Shown piece by piece: positions 8,919-17,987 of a DNA stretch of 64,000 nucleotides. This DNA is from an uncultured Eggerthella sp. Its GTDB lineage: Bacteria > Actinomycetota > Coriobacteriia > Coriobacteriales > Eggerthellaceae. The position numbers and the translations under genes were made by a program. The stretch's first letter is position 1. Each line of letters starts with the position of its first letter. The stretch lies in assembly GCA_958431815.1 (NCBI GenBank), contig CAUASB010000008.1:25780-89779 (forward strand), in the 5' to 3' direction. The notes below the pieces were generated by a model that worked only from the letters and a program-made list of their open reading frames with translations, did not search any database and was not told where the DNA came from.

Positions 8919-10069
8919 CGCCCTGCCACCTTCATATAGAACTCCTGAAGATACTTGGCGGTCTCGACCACGTCGTAGCCAGCCTTCCTAATCTCACTGG
9001 GACCGGCATTGCGTCTAGATGGTTCGGACTTCGCATCGGCGATAGTCGCAGCCCACTCAGAGGCTCCATCAGACAAATTGAGAAAAACGGCAAAGCTGGT
9101 CATCCCCGTCTCCCGCGCTATTCCTGTCGACAAAAAGGTGGGGAGTCCACTAGCTTGTGCCTCGGGCCCCACGACAGGCATGCCCTCATAAAGCGAGGGC
9201 ATGCAGAAGACGTCCATTGCAGAATAGTAGTCAGGAGTGTTCGAGTGTACGCCAGCCATTACCACTCTGCCCTTGTGGGGGTGTTTGGCCAAAATCGCGT
9301 TAAAATCAGCGAGCTGCTCCCCCTCCCCCAGCAAGAGCAGGTATGCATCGCTTCGCTTTTTCATCAGCTCAGTTAGAATATCTAGCAAAAAGGGCTTGTT
9401 TTTTGCCCCGGAGAAGCGCCCCACATTCCCGACTACAAAAGCGTCCTGCGGTATCCCGTACCGCTCTCTAATCGCATGCCTGGCCTCCATAGAAAATCGG
9501 AAAGCTTCCGCATCGATACCGTTCTGGAGGATTCTATAGTCCTTGGCACGGTTGCGCTTTGCCGGAAACATCCATTCCGCAGCCGGCCCCGAGCACGCGA
9601 ATCGATCGGTCACGACCCCGTCGAGCCTCTGCCTGTTAAGGGGATGAGTTATCTCACGAACAACGTTCTCGGGAAAATTGTCCATGAACTTATGCGCAGT
9701 GCTATGTGAGTGCAGGATTATCCTCCGCACACCAGCATCGAATGCGGCCCAGATATCCTTATTGAACCCTCCCAAGTTGCATCTATGGAAATGCGCAATC
9801 CCGTATTCCGAATGGGACTGGAAAAAATCACGATAGTACCTTTTGGCGTCGATGGGATGCTTGTCGGGACTCTGGAACTGGTAAACAACCCCGCCAAGGC
9901 TGCGGATTTCATCGTTAAAAACGCAGTCCCTTTCGACTCTCTCCATGAAATCGAATTGCACCTTCGATCTGTCTATGTTGCGATAGACGTTCATGAGAAA
10001 ATGTTCGATTCCGCCATGGTCCATGGCTCCAACGAAATGGAGCACCCTCACGGTGCCTTCCTGACTCAT
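8915..10069 (-). CDS. Family 4 glycosyltransferase
   Basis: This is a 384-residue GT4 enzyme. It starts with RVLHFVGAMDHGGIEHFLMN and carries NVGRFSGAKNKPFLLDILTE in the second Rossmann domain, followed by the donor-site run PSLYEGMPVVGPEAQASGLP. The start at ATG 10069 has an AGGAG site and overlaps the licD stop by 4 bp. A frame extending to 10093 adds eight residues without a better ribosome site. Being placed directly behind LicD, it may build the part of the glycan that accepts phosphocholine, but that is inference from order only. Confidence 0.87.
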   Translation of the reverse strand: MSQEGTVRVLHFVGAMDHGGIEHFLMNVYRNIDRSKVQFDFMERVERDCVFNDEIRSLGGVVYQFQSPDKHPIDAKRYYRDFFQSHSEYGIAHFHRCNLGGFNKDIWAAFDAGVRRIILHSHSTAHKFMDNFPENVVREITHPLNRQRLDGVVTDRFACSGPAAEWMFPAKRNRAKDYRILQNGIDAEAFRFSMEARHAIRERYGIPQDAFVVGNVGRFSGAKNKPFLLDILTELMKKRSDAYLLLLGEGEQLADFNAILAKHPHKGRVVMAGVHSNTPDYYSAMDVFCMPSLYEGMPVVGPEAQASGLPTFLSTGIARETGMTSFAVFLNLSDGASEWAATIADAKSEPSRRNAGPSEIRKAGYDVVETAKYLQEFYMKVAGR

Positions 10070-10920
10070 TGAGCTCTCCTCTTTACACGCCAAGCCTTCT
10101 CGATATGGAAATGACGTTCGTCCTCTGGGGGCAAAGCCATGAAGTCACCGTAAACCCTGGTCAAATGAGTCCTCCAACAAGCCATAGCGGGGAAGGCCAT
10201 CCCCTCAAATTCAAGCATCTCGCATTTCTCAAATTCGTCAACAGGAACAAGCTCTGCAAGAGACCTGCAGCCCCCAAAGGTCACGGGCGCGCAAAACTTC
10301 GTTTGTCCATATGGAACCTTTCTTGCCTCAGATGTTATCTTGGCTGTGGCAAGCTTTATGAACGTTCTGCTGCGAAAAACAGGCTGGAAAACCGTCTTGA
10401 CGAAGCGTTTTAAGGCTCCTTTGCTTGAAGAAGGCTTATGGTAAGCGGCCCCGAGGAGCTTCCTGCAATCAGTCACCGTGCTGATCGTCCTCAACGCCTC
10501 GCGCTCGTCCTCTGAAATACCGTCGTAGGGAAAGACATCAATCCAAATCGGCGAAGGCTTCAACGCATCGTGGGTAATCGTGAAGATTTCATCATTGACC
10601 ACTTTGGCATAAAGGGCCTCCGAAAGAGGTTCATCGCCGTAGCCCACAATCCGTAACCCGGTCTCGTGCTCAAGCTCAGCAGAAAGGTCTATCAACCTTT
10701 CATAATTCGGACGCCCTATTGCAAGGTCGACATCGTCGTCCCAAGGGATGAAGCCTTTATGCCTGGCGGCTCCAAGGAGTGTGCCGTAGTCGAGCGACCA
10801 ATTGACGGAATGCCGTTTGCAAAAATCATAAAAGGAGCTGAGCATCAGAGAAATCTCGATCTGCAATTGGCGCGTTGAGATTTCCTCCATACCGTTGGCT
10901 TTATCGAATTTTAAAGACAT
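10066..10920 (-). CDS. LicD family phosphotransferase (phosphocholine transfer to surface glycan)
   Basis: This 284-residue protein has the LicD signature: LDYGTLLGAARHKGFIPWDD, continuing DVDLAI, then a second half with HFHIEKAWRVK near the end. LicD proteins transfer phosphocholine (or related phosphoryl groups) from a CDP-activated donor to sugars and belong to the nucleotidyltransferase fold with a metal-binding DDDVD. The start at ATG 10920 follows GGAG. The CDP-choline maker lies about 7 kb away on the opposite strand, so donor synthesis and transfer sit in one locus. Some LicD relatives act on other phospho-alcohols, so phosphocholine rests on that context. Confidence 0.85.
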   Translation of the reverse strand: MSLKFDKANGMEEISTRQLQIEISLMLSSFYDFCKRHSVNWSLDYGTLLGAARHKGFIPWDDDVDLAIGRPNYERLIDLSAELEHETGLRIVGYGDEPLSEALYAKVVNDEIFTITHDALKPSPIWIDVFPYDGISEDEREALRTISTVTDCRKLLGAAYHKPSSSKGALKRFVKTVFQPVFRSRTFIKLATAKITSEARKVPYGQTKFCAPVTFGGCRSLAELVPVDEFEKCEMLEFEGMAFPAMACWRTHLTRVYGDFMALPPEDERHFHIEKAWRVKRRAQ

Positions 10921-10959
10921 TGAATACTCCAAGGGCGTCGAAACAGTTCTCACGAGAGA

Positions 10960-12027
10960 CTAGCGGATAATGCCATCGTACAGGTTCATCAGGGTCGCAA
11001 CGCTATCGGCAACGTTAAAGCAAGATGAAACGCATTCGTATGCCGCTCGCCCCGCCCTCTCGCGAAGCTCAGGAGAGCCAATGACCCAAGCAAGGACGTT
11101 CGAAAGCTCATCTACGCCATCCACCGGGATAAGGAATCCGTTCACTCCGTCTTGTATAATCTGGGGAACCCCACCTACGGGCGTGGCGATTGCCGGGATA
11201 CCATGCGCCATGGCTTCAAGCACGCCCATCGGCATGCCCTCGTGTTTGGACGGAAGGCAGTACACGGCCGCCCGTTCGAACAGGCGCTCCTTCTCACTGC
11301 CCAAGACCCAACCCAGGAACTCGCAGCGTTCGGCAATGCCTAGTTCCTGGGCCAACGCCTCGTAACGTTCCGGGTGGCCGTCGCCGCCGAAGAGAAGCTT
11401 AGCTTCGGGGTGTGCCTCGAGCATGCCCCTTGATGCACGCAAGAGCACGTCAGGACTCTTGTTCACATCAAGACGCCCTAAGAACAGGACGTCTTGATGT
11501 GAACAAGGTGAGCACGGCTTAGCCGGCACGGCGACGCCGTTGTGAAGCACGACAATCTTTTCGACAGGGCAAACGTTCTCCGCGAAGTAGTCACGCCATT
11601 CCTCTGAGAGCACCACGACTTTGTCGGCAAGCTCGAAGGATGAGCGGACGCCATCCCTGAACGCCTGGTCTCCGGACTCGAAATCGCGCTTGAATTCGCC
11701 GTTGTGCTCATGGAAGATTACTTTCTTGCCACGCTCCACCGCAACCCTCGCGAGCATAGTCTTGCGTTTAAGCGAGCCGCCTTTGCTCGTATGCAGATGG
11801 ACAATGTCGTAGTCATCGACAACAGCCTTGAACCTCCATAGCGATCTGACAAAAGAAAGGGCCTTGGCTGGGACATTGGAACCCTCAACAGTTCCCAAAT
11901 AGCAAAACCGATCGCATCGTTCCGCTATACCAGCATCGAGATAGCCCTTAACCACGCTCACGATTCCGCCTTTGAGAGAGAGGTCGGGGCCGGCCATAAG
12001 AACCTTGGCTTTGGCTTTAGCATTCAT
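10960..12027 (-). CDS. Family 4 glycosyltransferase
   Basis: The product is a 355-residue GT-B enzyme: KVLMAGPDLSLKGGIVSVVK at the N-terminus, VVLHNGV before the linker, VLFLGRLDVNKSPDVLLRA in the donor domain, and PSKHEGMPMGVLEAMAHGIP at the donor site. ATG 12027 follows GGAG at 5 nt and overlaps the heparinase-like gene by 11 bp. It would add a sugar to the lipid-linked oligosaccharide on the cytoplasmic side. Donor and linkage cannot be predicted. Confidence 0.88.
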   Translation of the reverse strand: MNAKAKAKVLMAGPDLSLKGGIVSVVKGYLDAGIAERCDRFCYLGTVEGSNVPAKALSFVRSLWRFKAVVDDYDIVHLHTSKGGSLKRKTMLARVAVERGKKVIFHEHNGEFKRDFESGDQAFRDGVRSSFELADKVVVLSEEWRDYFAENVCPVEKIVVLHNGVAVPAKPCSPCSHQDVLFLGRLDVNKSPDVLLRASRGMLEAHPEAKLLFGGDGHPERYEALAQELGIAERCEFLGWVLGSEKERLFERAAVYCLPSKHEGMPMGVLEAMAHGIPAIATPVGGVPQIIQDGVNGFLIPVDGVDELSNVLAWVIGSPELRERAGRAAYECVSSCFNVADSVATLMNLYDGIIR

Positions 12028-13882
12028 CGGAACTCCGTGAAATCCCAATAGTCGTAATTGACTTGCTGTTCAGCGCAGCAGTAAGTTCAATGCCCATGAC
12101 AAGTTCACCATAGGCGGACGAGTACCCAAACGACGCCGATTTCAGAGGCGCGCCTGTTTCGATGCGTACCAGAGCACCGGATTGCAGACGGAACTCAGCT
12201 CCATTCCCGCAAATCCCAAGTCCAGCTACGGGAAGGTGAAGGTGCAACGTCGCAGCCTTCTCACCATCTACCTCGTCGGCAATTACAACCTTCGAACCAA
12301 AGATCTCAACCATCCGACGCACTCGCATGGGCGCGTAGCCGTCGTGCTCCGCCGCCATGCGAACCCCGTCCTCGCACTCCTCGAGCGCAAACCCCGAGAC
12401 GTTTGCCTTGCGCCCCCAGAGGAACGGCCCAAGCGCCTCGGACTGGTCTCTGCCGCCGACGCACACCGTGTTGTGGGCGTGCGTGGAGCGGAACAGATCG
12501 CGCATCTCGCGGTTGCCGTTGTAGACGTAGGTACCAGGGTCGATGAGGACGGGCTCGCAGTCCACGAACAGCTGCACGCTCAGGGCGTCGGCGTGCCCGT
12601 GGGCCGCGAGCTCCCCGAAGCCAAGCGGGCCGTGGTCGAAGGCGAGCACCGCACGCCCCTCGTCGAAGCGCACAATCGTAACGCCTCCTTCGGGGAAGCT
12701 TTCAACGGGTTTATTGGTAATCACAGGGAAACCCGCCGCAACCTCCAGCTGCTCAACCTCGTACAGCCATCCGAGAGTCTCGCAGCAGCGCACGGCCTTG
12801 GCCCAGCGGCAACCTGCCCCCAGCTCCAAGGTCGTAAACGCCAGGACGTACTCCGGGTAACATGGCTTCTCTTGCGAAAGGCAGAGTATGGCGCCCTCGT
12901 CGTCGCCGAACTCGATGTAGCGCCCGCCTCCGACGCAGCACGCTCGGGCGTAACGCGCCATAGAAGAAAGCTGCGCAACGAGCGCTTCAGGCAACGCCTC
13001 GCCACCAGTGCGCAGCACGTGCGACACCAAACACAGCGCCTCCATGACGAACAGCTGGTAGTGCAACGCCTGCTCCTTGTTCACGCCGTCGGGGTAGGTT
13101 TGGCGCACGACCTCGACCCCCAGCATCGCCAGGGCCTCGTCAAGCCACTTGCGCTCGCCGAACACTGCGGCCGCAATGGCGACGCCGGCCGCCTCAACGA
13201 CGGTATGATTGTTCGCGGAGGAATAGCGGGAGTAATGTTGCCGCACATGGGCGGCCATCGTCCAGGCGCCTACGCACAGGCGTTCCCTCAGCCCATCGGC
13301 GGCCGAGTCGCCAACAGCATCGAGAAACGCGGCGCACACGAGCCAGTTGATCAGCCGTATGGACTCCTCCATGGGGCTCGCCCACTCGGGACCCCACATG
13401 AAGGGATTATTGTCGTTCCAGTCACCGAACAGGCTGGAAAGCTCGAAAAGATAAGCGGCTTCGCCCGTGACGAAATACGACTTCGCCAGAAGCACGAACT
13501 GGCAGTGTCTGTTCAGCTCCCAGTTGGTGCGGATATCGCCAGGCACACCCTCCTCGCCAAAGGCATAATCTGCTGCAAAGCGCACGGGCCAGTCCCCCGG
13601 GGTCTGGAATGCGGCGTGCCAGCGCGTCCGGTACTCGACGTACGGGCACTCGCCCAAAAGCTCGATTTCCGCGCCAACACTGTACTCGTCATTCCCGAAG
13701 TTGAGGCCGAGCCTCGAGAGGTCTGCCTTTGGCGCAGGCCCGAACGCCTCGCACTCGAAAACTGGCACCTTTAGGGCGAAAAGCCTCCGTTCGCGCGCGG
13801 AAAGGCACTTCTGCCTGAAGCGCCAAATGACCTCGCTCGCACTCATGGCGCGAAGCCTTTGAATATACCAGGAAAAGCCCAC
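12017..13882 (-). CDS. Heparinase II/III-like (alginate-lyase fold) protein in a glycan operon
   Basis: This 621-residue protein has an alpha/alpha-toroid N-terminal domain, with HVRQHYSRYSSANNHTVVEA near residues 214-233 carrying the NNH typical of the family. A beta-sandwich C-terminal domain carries the heparinase II/III motif AAHGHADALSVQLFVD. Members usually cleave uronic-acid polysaccharides by beta-elimination. No signal peptide is visible, unlike secreted lyases. The GTG start shares one base with the wecB stop. Homologues inside capsule operons are known. Here the protein may trim or edit an aminouronate-containing glycan, since WecB and WecC upstream make UDP-ManNAc uronate. That role is inference. 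Confidence 0.8.
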   Translation of the reverse strand: MGFSWYIQRLRAMSASEVIWRFRQKCLSARERRLFALKVPVFECEAFGPAPKADLSRLGLNFGNDEYSVGAEIELLGECPYVEYRTRWHAAFQTPGDWPVRFAADYAFGEEGVPGDIRTNWELNRHCQFVLLAKSYFVTGEAAYLFELSSLFGDWNDNNPFMWGPEWASPMEESIRLINWLVCAAFLDAVGDSAADGLRERLCVGAWTMAAHVRQHYSRYSSANNHTVVEAAGVAIAAAVFGERKWLDEALAMLGVEVVRQTYPDGVNKEQALHYQLFVMEALCLVSHVLRTGGEALPEALVAQLSSMARYARACCVGGGRYIEFGDDEGAILCLSQEKPCYPEYVLAFTTLELGAGCRWAKAVRCCETLGWLYEVEQLEVAAGFPVITNKPVESFPEGGVTIVRFDEGRAVLAFDHGPLGFGELAAHGHADALSVQLFVDCEPVLIDPGTYVYNGNREMRDLFRSTHAHNTVCVGGRDQSEALGPFLWGRKANVSGFALEECEDGVRMAAEHDGYAPMRVRRMVEIFGSKVVIADEVDGEKAATLHLHLPVAGLGICGNGAEFRLQSGALVRIETGAPLKSASFGYSSAYGELVMGIELTAALNSKSITTIGISRSSDEC

Positions 13883-14988
13883 TAGGCGCCGGCCCTCCCG
13901 CTCAGCACATCTGCTATCCGCTCGCTAGCGTGGCCGTCACCGTAGGGGTTGGAGGCATGGCTCATGGCTGCATACTCAACATCGTCGGAAAGCAAGCGGG
14001 AAAACTCGCGATAGATGGTCTCCTCCTCGGTACCCACCAGCTTCAGGGTTCCGGCGGCAACGCCCTCGGGGCGCTCGGTAGTGTCGCGCATGACAAGCAC
14101 CGGCTTGCCAAGGCTCGGGGCCTCCTCCTGAATGCCGCCCGAGTCCGTGAGAATCAGGTGGGACGCCGCCATGAAGTTGTGGAAGTCCAGAACTTCCAAT
14201 GGGTCTATGATGTGCAACCTGTCGAAGCCGTCCAACTCCTCGTGGGCCGCCTTGCGTACCAATGGATTCATATGGATCGGGTAGATCGCCTTGGTATCGG
14301 GATGCTCCTCCATGACACGGCGTATGGCGCGGAACATCCTGTGCATGGGCTCGCCCAGGTTCTCGCGGCGGTGAGCCGTGACAAGGATGAGGCGACTGCC
14401 CTTGGCCCACTCCAGCTCGGGATGGGAGTATCCTTCGCGCACCGTTGTGCGCAGGGCATCGATACCGGTGTTGCCAGTGACCCAGATCCTGGACTCGGGC
14501 TTGCCTTCGCCCAAAAGGTTCTTCTTGCTGGCCTCAGTGGGCGCGAAATAGTACTCGGTGACGATATCCACCGCCTGGCGGTTGAACTCCTCGGGCCAGG
14601 GGCTGTATATATCGTGGGTGCGAAGGCCCGCCTCCACGTGGCCAACGGGGATGTGGAGGTAGAAGCATGCAAGGGCCGCCGCGAAGCTGGTGGTCGTGTC
14701 GCCGTGCACCAGCACCACGTCAGGCTTATCGCTTTCCAACACGGCCTTGATCTTCAGCAGAACGTCGCACGTAACATCGAAAAGCGTCTGGCCCGGCCTC
14801 ATAATCGCCAGGTCGTGGTCGGGCACCACGCCGAACACGTGCAGCACCTGGTCGAGCATCTCACGGTGTTGCCCGGTGACGGTCACCACGACGTCGAATT
14901 CCCCCGGACGTGCCTTCAGCTCGTTGGCAAGCGGGCACATCTTGATGGCCTCCGGCCGCGTGCCGAAGACGAGCATTACTTTCTTCAA
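13882..14988 (-). CDS. wecB: UDP-N-acetylglucosamine 2-epimerase, non-hydrolysing
   Basis: This 368-residue enzyme interconverts UDP-GlcNAc and UDP-ManNAc. Visible family motifs are FGTRPEAIKM at residues 8-17, TGQHREM at 38-44, HGDTTTSFAAAL at 95-106, EAGLRT at 119-124, PEEFNR at 132-137 and DSGGIQEEAPSLGKPVLVMR in the C-terminal half. The length is standard. It is followed by a one-base overlap with the heparinase-like gene and preceded by the dehydrogenase that uses its product, so the pair supplies UDP-ManNAc and its uronate to the glycan and to the TagA-type transferase. Confidence 0.95.
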   Translation of the reverse strand: MKKVMLVFGTRPEAIKMCPLANELKARPGEFDVVVTVTGQHREMLDQVLHVFGVVPDHDLAIMRPGQTLFDVTCDVLLKIKAVLESDKPDVVLVHGDTTTSFAAALACFYLHIPVGHVEAGLRTHDIYSPWPEEFNRQAVDIVTEYYFAPTEASKKNLLGEGKPESRIWVTGNTGIDALRTTVREGYSHPELEWAKGSRLILVTAHRRENLGEPMHRMFRAIRRVMEEHPDTKAIYPIHMNPLVRKAAHEELDGFDRLHIIDPLEVLDFHNFMAASHLILTDSGGIQEEAPSLGKPVLVMRDTTERPEGVAAGTLKLVGTEEETIYREFSRLLSDDVEYAAMSHASNPYGDGHASERIADVLSGRAGA

Positions 14989-15019
14989 TCCTGCTTCTCC
15001 CTACATCCCGGTCGCACGT

Positions 15020-16237
15020 CTACAGCTTGTAGACGTTCTCACCGTCGCCGCACACGTTGCGCGGATCGATGAGGATGCGATTGCCGAACGCCTCGGGCTT
15101 GCCCTTGATCTGGCTGTGGCCCACCATGACGATGACCATCTCGAGGCCCTCCAGGAACTCCTCCATGGAATGCACCTGGCCGGGCACCTCGTCGCGCTCG
15201 ACCCACGGGTCGTACACCTTCACGGAACCGCCGCACAGGTGCTCCTCCATGCTCTCGAGCATCTGAAGCGTCGGGCTCTCGCGCACGTCGTCGACGTCCT
15301 CCTTGTAGGTCAGGCCATAGATGCCAACCTTGGAGGCGTCCGTTATGCCGTGCTCAGCCATAGCCTCATGGGCGCGCTTGAGCACGTACTCGGGCATACC
15401 GGCGTTGGTCTGCAGGGCAAGGCGGACGAAGTTGGCCGTCTCGGGGTAGTCGCCCACCAAGAACCACGGGTCCACGGGGATGCAGTGCCCACCCACGCCA
15501 GGGCCTGGCTGCAGGATGTTCACGCGGGGGTGCTTGTTGGCGATGCGGATGACTTCCGCCACGTCCATGCCACCGATGCGACAAATCTTCGCGAGCTCAT
15601 TGGAGAAGGCGATGTTCACCGCGCGGAAGGTGTTCTCGACGACCTTCGTCATCTCGGCGGTGCGGATGTCGGTCACGCTGATCTCGCCCTGGCAGAAGCT
15701 GGCGTACACCTTCGCCACAGCCTCGCCCACCTCGGAGTCGTCCGCACCGATGGTGCGGTTGTTGTGAAGCAGCTCGTAGACCATGTTGCCCGGGATGATG
15801 CGCTCCGGGGCGTGCACGAGCTTAACGTCATCGCGGCCAGCCTCAACGAGGAGCGGGCGAACGAAACGGTCGATGGTGTTGGGCGAGACGGTCGACTCGA
15901 TCACCAAAACAGCGCCCTTGGGGGCAACCTCGAGCACCGTCTTACAAGCCGTCACCACATAGCAAGGATCAATCTTCTTGCCCAGCTTGTCGTAGGGGGT
16001 TGGCACGCTGACGATGTAGGTGTCGCACGCCTGGTACTCGGTCGTGAACCTGATGCCAGCCTTCAACGCATCGACAAACAGCTCGTCGAGGCCATCCTCC
16101 TTGAAGGTCGTCTTGCCCTCGTTCAGCGTCGCCACAAGCCCTTCGTTGTAGTCGGTGCCTACGACCTCCACTCCATGGGTGGCCAGCATGAGGGCGGTTG
16201 GCAGGCCGATATAACCAAGGCCGATGACGTTAACCAT
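15020..16237 (-). CDS. wecC: UDP-N-acetyl-D-mannosamine dehydrogenase
   Basis: The product is 405 residues and oxidises UDP-ManNAc to UDP-ManNAcA with two NAD+. It has the N-terminal Rossmann motif VIGLGYIGLP (4-13), ESTVSPNT (114-121), the Lys/Asn active-site helix KVVENTFRAVNIAFSNE (198-214), and the catalytic Cys252 in GPGVGGHCIPVDPW. The C-terminal domain includes YGLTYKEDVDDVRESPT. Start ATG 16237 overlaps the TagA gene by 8 bp; a longer frame to 16297 is not supported. Together with WecB it indicates an N-acetylmannosaminuronate residue in the polymer. A related UDP-hexose dehydrogenase specificity is the alternative. Confidence 0.92.
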   Translation of the reverse strand: MVNVIGLGYIGLPTALMLATHGVEVVGTDYNEGLVATLNEGKTTFKEDGLDELFVDALKAGIRFTTEYQACDTYIVSVPTPYDKLGKKIDPCYVVTACKTVLEVAPKGAVLVIESTVSPNTIDRFVRPLLVEAGRDDVKLVHAPERIIPGNMVYELLHNNRTIGADDSEVGEAVAKVYASFCQGEISVTDIRTAEMTKVVENTFRAVNIAFSNELAKICRIGGMDVAEVIRIANKHPRVNILQPGPGVGGHCIPVDPWFLVGDYPETANFVRLALQTNAGMPEYVLKRAHEAMAEHGITDASKVGIYGLTYKEDVDDVRESPTLQMLESMEEHLCGGSVKVYDPWVERDEVPGQVHSMEEFLEGLEMVIVMVGHSQIKGKPEAFGNRILIDPRNVCGDGENVYKL

Positions 16238-17021
16238 TGCTCTTTTCGCCTTTCTTCGCGAACTTGTACTTGTATGTGAGGGCAACGAACTTGGCATTGC
16301 CTACGATGTATCTCTTCCAGAGTCTTCCCGGCTCCTGGATGAATCGGTAGAACCACTCCAGGCCGTGGTCCTGCATCCATTTGGGCGCACGATCCGTAAC
16401 GCCAGCAACGACATCGAAGCTGCCACCGACGCCCATCACGAACGGGATACCGATTTGGCCCAAATACCTGTGGACCCAGTATTCCTTCTTCGGTGAGCTG
16501 AAGGCGACAAACATCATGTCGGCCCCCGATGCGGCCATGTCGGCCACGATCTGAGCCTCATCCGCCTCGGTGAAGTAGCCGTTGCGGTATCCGACGATGC
16601 AGATGCCCGGATAGCGCTCCTCAAAGATCTCCTTGACCTTCACAACGACTTCTTCCTTCACGCCAAAGAGGTAAAGCTTGTATCCCTTCTCAGACGACAG
16701 CTCTACAAGCCTCTGAAATAAGTCGATGCCCGTCACGCGCTCCATCAGGGGGACTCCCAGTTTCTTCGCAGCCCACACGACCGATGCGCCATCGGCATTG
16801 ATCAGGGGGCAGGCGTTCACGATCTCGGCAAGCTTGGGGTCGGCTTCCATGAGGTTCACCTTCGAGGCGTTCACCACCACATGCTGGGTGGGCACGCCTG
16901 CAGCAACGATCTTCTCCACCTCGGCAACTGTTTCATCAAGGGAAAGGGCATTAACGTAAGTGTTCAGGATTGGAAAACGAAGAGGAGAGTTTTTTGTTTC
17001 GCTGCCGGACAAAACAGTCAC
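16230..17021 (-). CDS. WecG/TagA/CpsF family glycosyltransferase
   Basis: This 263-residue GT26-family enzyme normally adds ManNAc or ManNAcA to the first lipid-linked sugar. It shows HVVVNASKVNLM (47-58), NADGASVVWAAK (75-86), PLMERVTGIDLF (91-102) and FSSPKKEYWVHRY near 174, with a basic C-terminus. The GTG start at 17021 directly abuts the TAG of the sugar transferase gene. Its place immediately after the priming transferase and before wecC/wecB fits addition of the second sugar from UDP-ManNAc(A). Confidence 0.9.
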   Translation of the reverse strand: MTVLSGSETKNSPLRFPILNTYVNALSLDETVAEVEKIVAAGVPTQHVVVNASKVNLMEADPKLAEIVNACPLINADGASVVWAAKKLGVPLMERVTGIDLFQRLVELSSEKGYKLYLFGVKEEVVVKVKEIFEERYPGICIVGYRNGYFTEADEAQIVADMAASGADMMFVAFSSPKKEYWVHRYLGQIGIPFVMGVGGSFDVVAGVTDRAPKWMQDHGLEWFYRFIQEPGRLWKRYIVGNAKFVALTYKYKFAKKGEKSNG

Positions 17022-17918
17022 CTAATTCCCCTGCGCCGTAAGCACGACGCCTACCGTCTGAACAATCAATTTGAAATCCGCCCAAGCGCTGCACTGCTTC
17101 GCATACAAAAGATCCAACTCAACCCACTCGTCGAACGTGATTGCATCGCGATTGCGGCGAGTCTGCCAATAGCAGGTGATGCCGGGCTTTACCTGCAGGC
17201 GCTGCTTCTGGCGCGCGTTGTAGGTGGCAACCTCTAAGGGAAGCGCTGGCCTTGGCCCCACGATGGAAATATCGCCCATCAGCACGTTGAAGAACTGCGG
17301 CAATTCGTCCAGGCTAAGCTTGCGCAGCCACTTGCCCACACGCGTGATACGCGGATCTTCGGCGATCTTGAACACAGGGCCTGTCTTTTCGTTCAGACCC
17401 TTCAGCGCAGCAAGCTTCGCCTCGGCGTCAACGCACATGCTGCGGAACTTATACATGTCAAAATAAGTGAGCTTGCCGTCTTTCGTCATGCCAACACGGC
17501 GCTGCTTAAACAGCACAGGCCCTTTCGGGTCGTCCAGTTTGATAAGAATGGCAATGATCAGAAACAGCCAGGAAAGGCAAACCAACACCAACACGCTGAA
17601 CACGATGTCGAACGCGCGTTTTGCAAAGCGGTACCCCAAACGCCCCGTTTGCAAGGCCTCCACCGCCTGGGCGCCCTCGGGGTCTTCGGACGTTTCAACC
17701 TTAACCGCCGCCTTCCGAGCGGCTTCGCCGCGGAAATCAACATGCACCACGCTTGCGGGTGCCGCATTCTGCTGCGCAGCGTAATCGACTGCCGCCGTTC
17801 CTGCATCTATCGGGGGAATGCCTTTCTTCCCCGTATCTGCTTCTATTACCGCTTCACTCAAACCAGCTGTTACGTCCCCAGTTTCTGGGGTTCCTCCCGT
17901 CGGCAAGTTACTGTTCAT
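17022..17918 (-). CDS. Undecaprenyl-phosphate sugar-1-phosphate transferase (initiating transferase)
   Basis: This 298-residue protein is a bacterial sugar transferase of the WcaJ/CpsE type that loads the first sugar phosphate on undecaprenyl phosphate. After about 95 low-complexity, probably disordered residues there is a membrane segment (IVFSVLVLVCLSWLFLIIAI). The catalytic region follows, with FKQRRVGM, FDMYKFRSM, DPRITRVGKWLRKLSLDELP and GDISIVGPRPALP. Only one membrane helix precedes the core, so it is the short monotopic form. It is the first enzyme gene after loaP, separated by a 159-bp structured leader. Confidence 0.92.
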   Translation of the reverse strand: MNSNLPTGGTPETGDVTAGLSEAVIEADTGKKGIPPIDAGTAAVDYAAQQNAAPASVVHVDFRGEAARKAAVKVETSEDPEGAQAVEALQTGRLGYRFAKRAFDIVFSVLVLVCLSWLFLIIAILIKLDDPKGPVLFKQRRVGMTKDGKLTYFDMYKFRSMCVDAEAKLAALKGLNEKTGPVFKIAEDPRITRVGKWLRKLSLDELPQFFNVLMGDISIVGPRPALPLEVATYNARQKQRLQVKPGITCYWQTRRNRDAITFDEWVELDLLYAKQCSAWADFKLIVQTVGVVLTAQGN

Positions 17919-17959
17919 TCCTGCAGGTCATGCGCCCATCGCAACCGTATTTTGACAAT

Positions 17960-17987
17960 AAAAAACGGCAGCATTCGCCGCCGAATG
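17960..17987 (-). terminator. Terminator hairpin overlapping an alternative hairpin in the glycan-operon leader
   Basis: On the minus strand GGCGGC-GAAT-GCTGCC (17967-17982) is followed by six T (17960-17965), an intrinsic terminator about 40 nt before the sugar transferase start. The left part can instead form CATTCG-GCGG-CGAATG (17972-17987), so the two hairpins exclude each other. It lies just downstream of the NusG-paralogue gene, as expected for processive antitermination. Confidence 0.6.

Noticed and set aside
12182..16279. Long plus-strand frames (12182-13774, 13930-15072, 14690-16279)
   Set aside because: All are antisense to the heparinase-like gene, wecB or wecC, which carry full family motifs; the antisense products have none.
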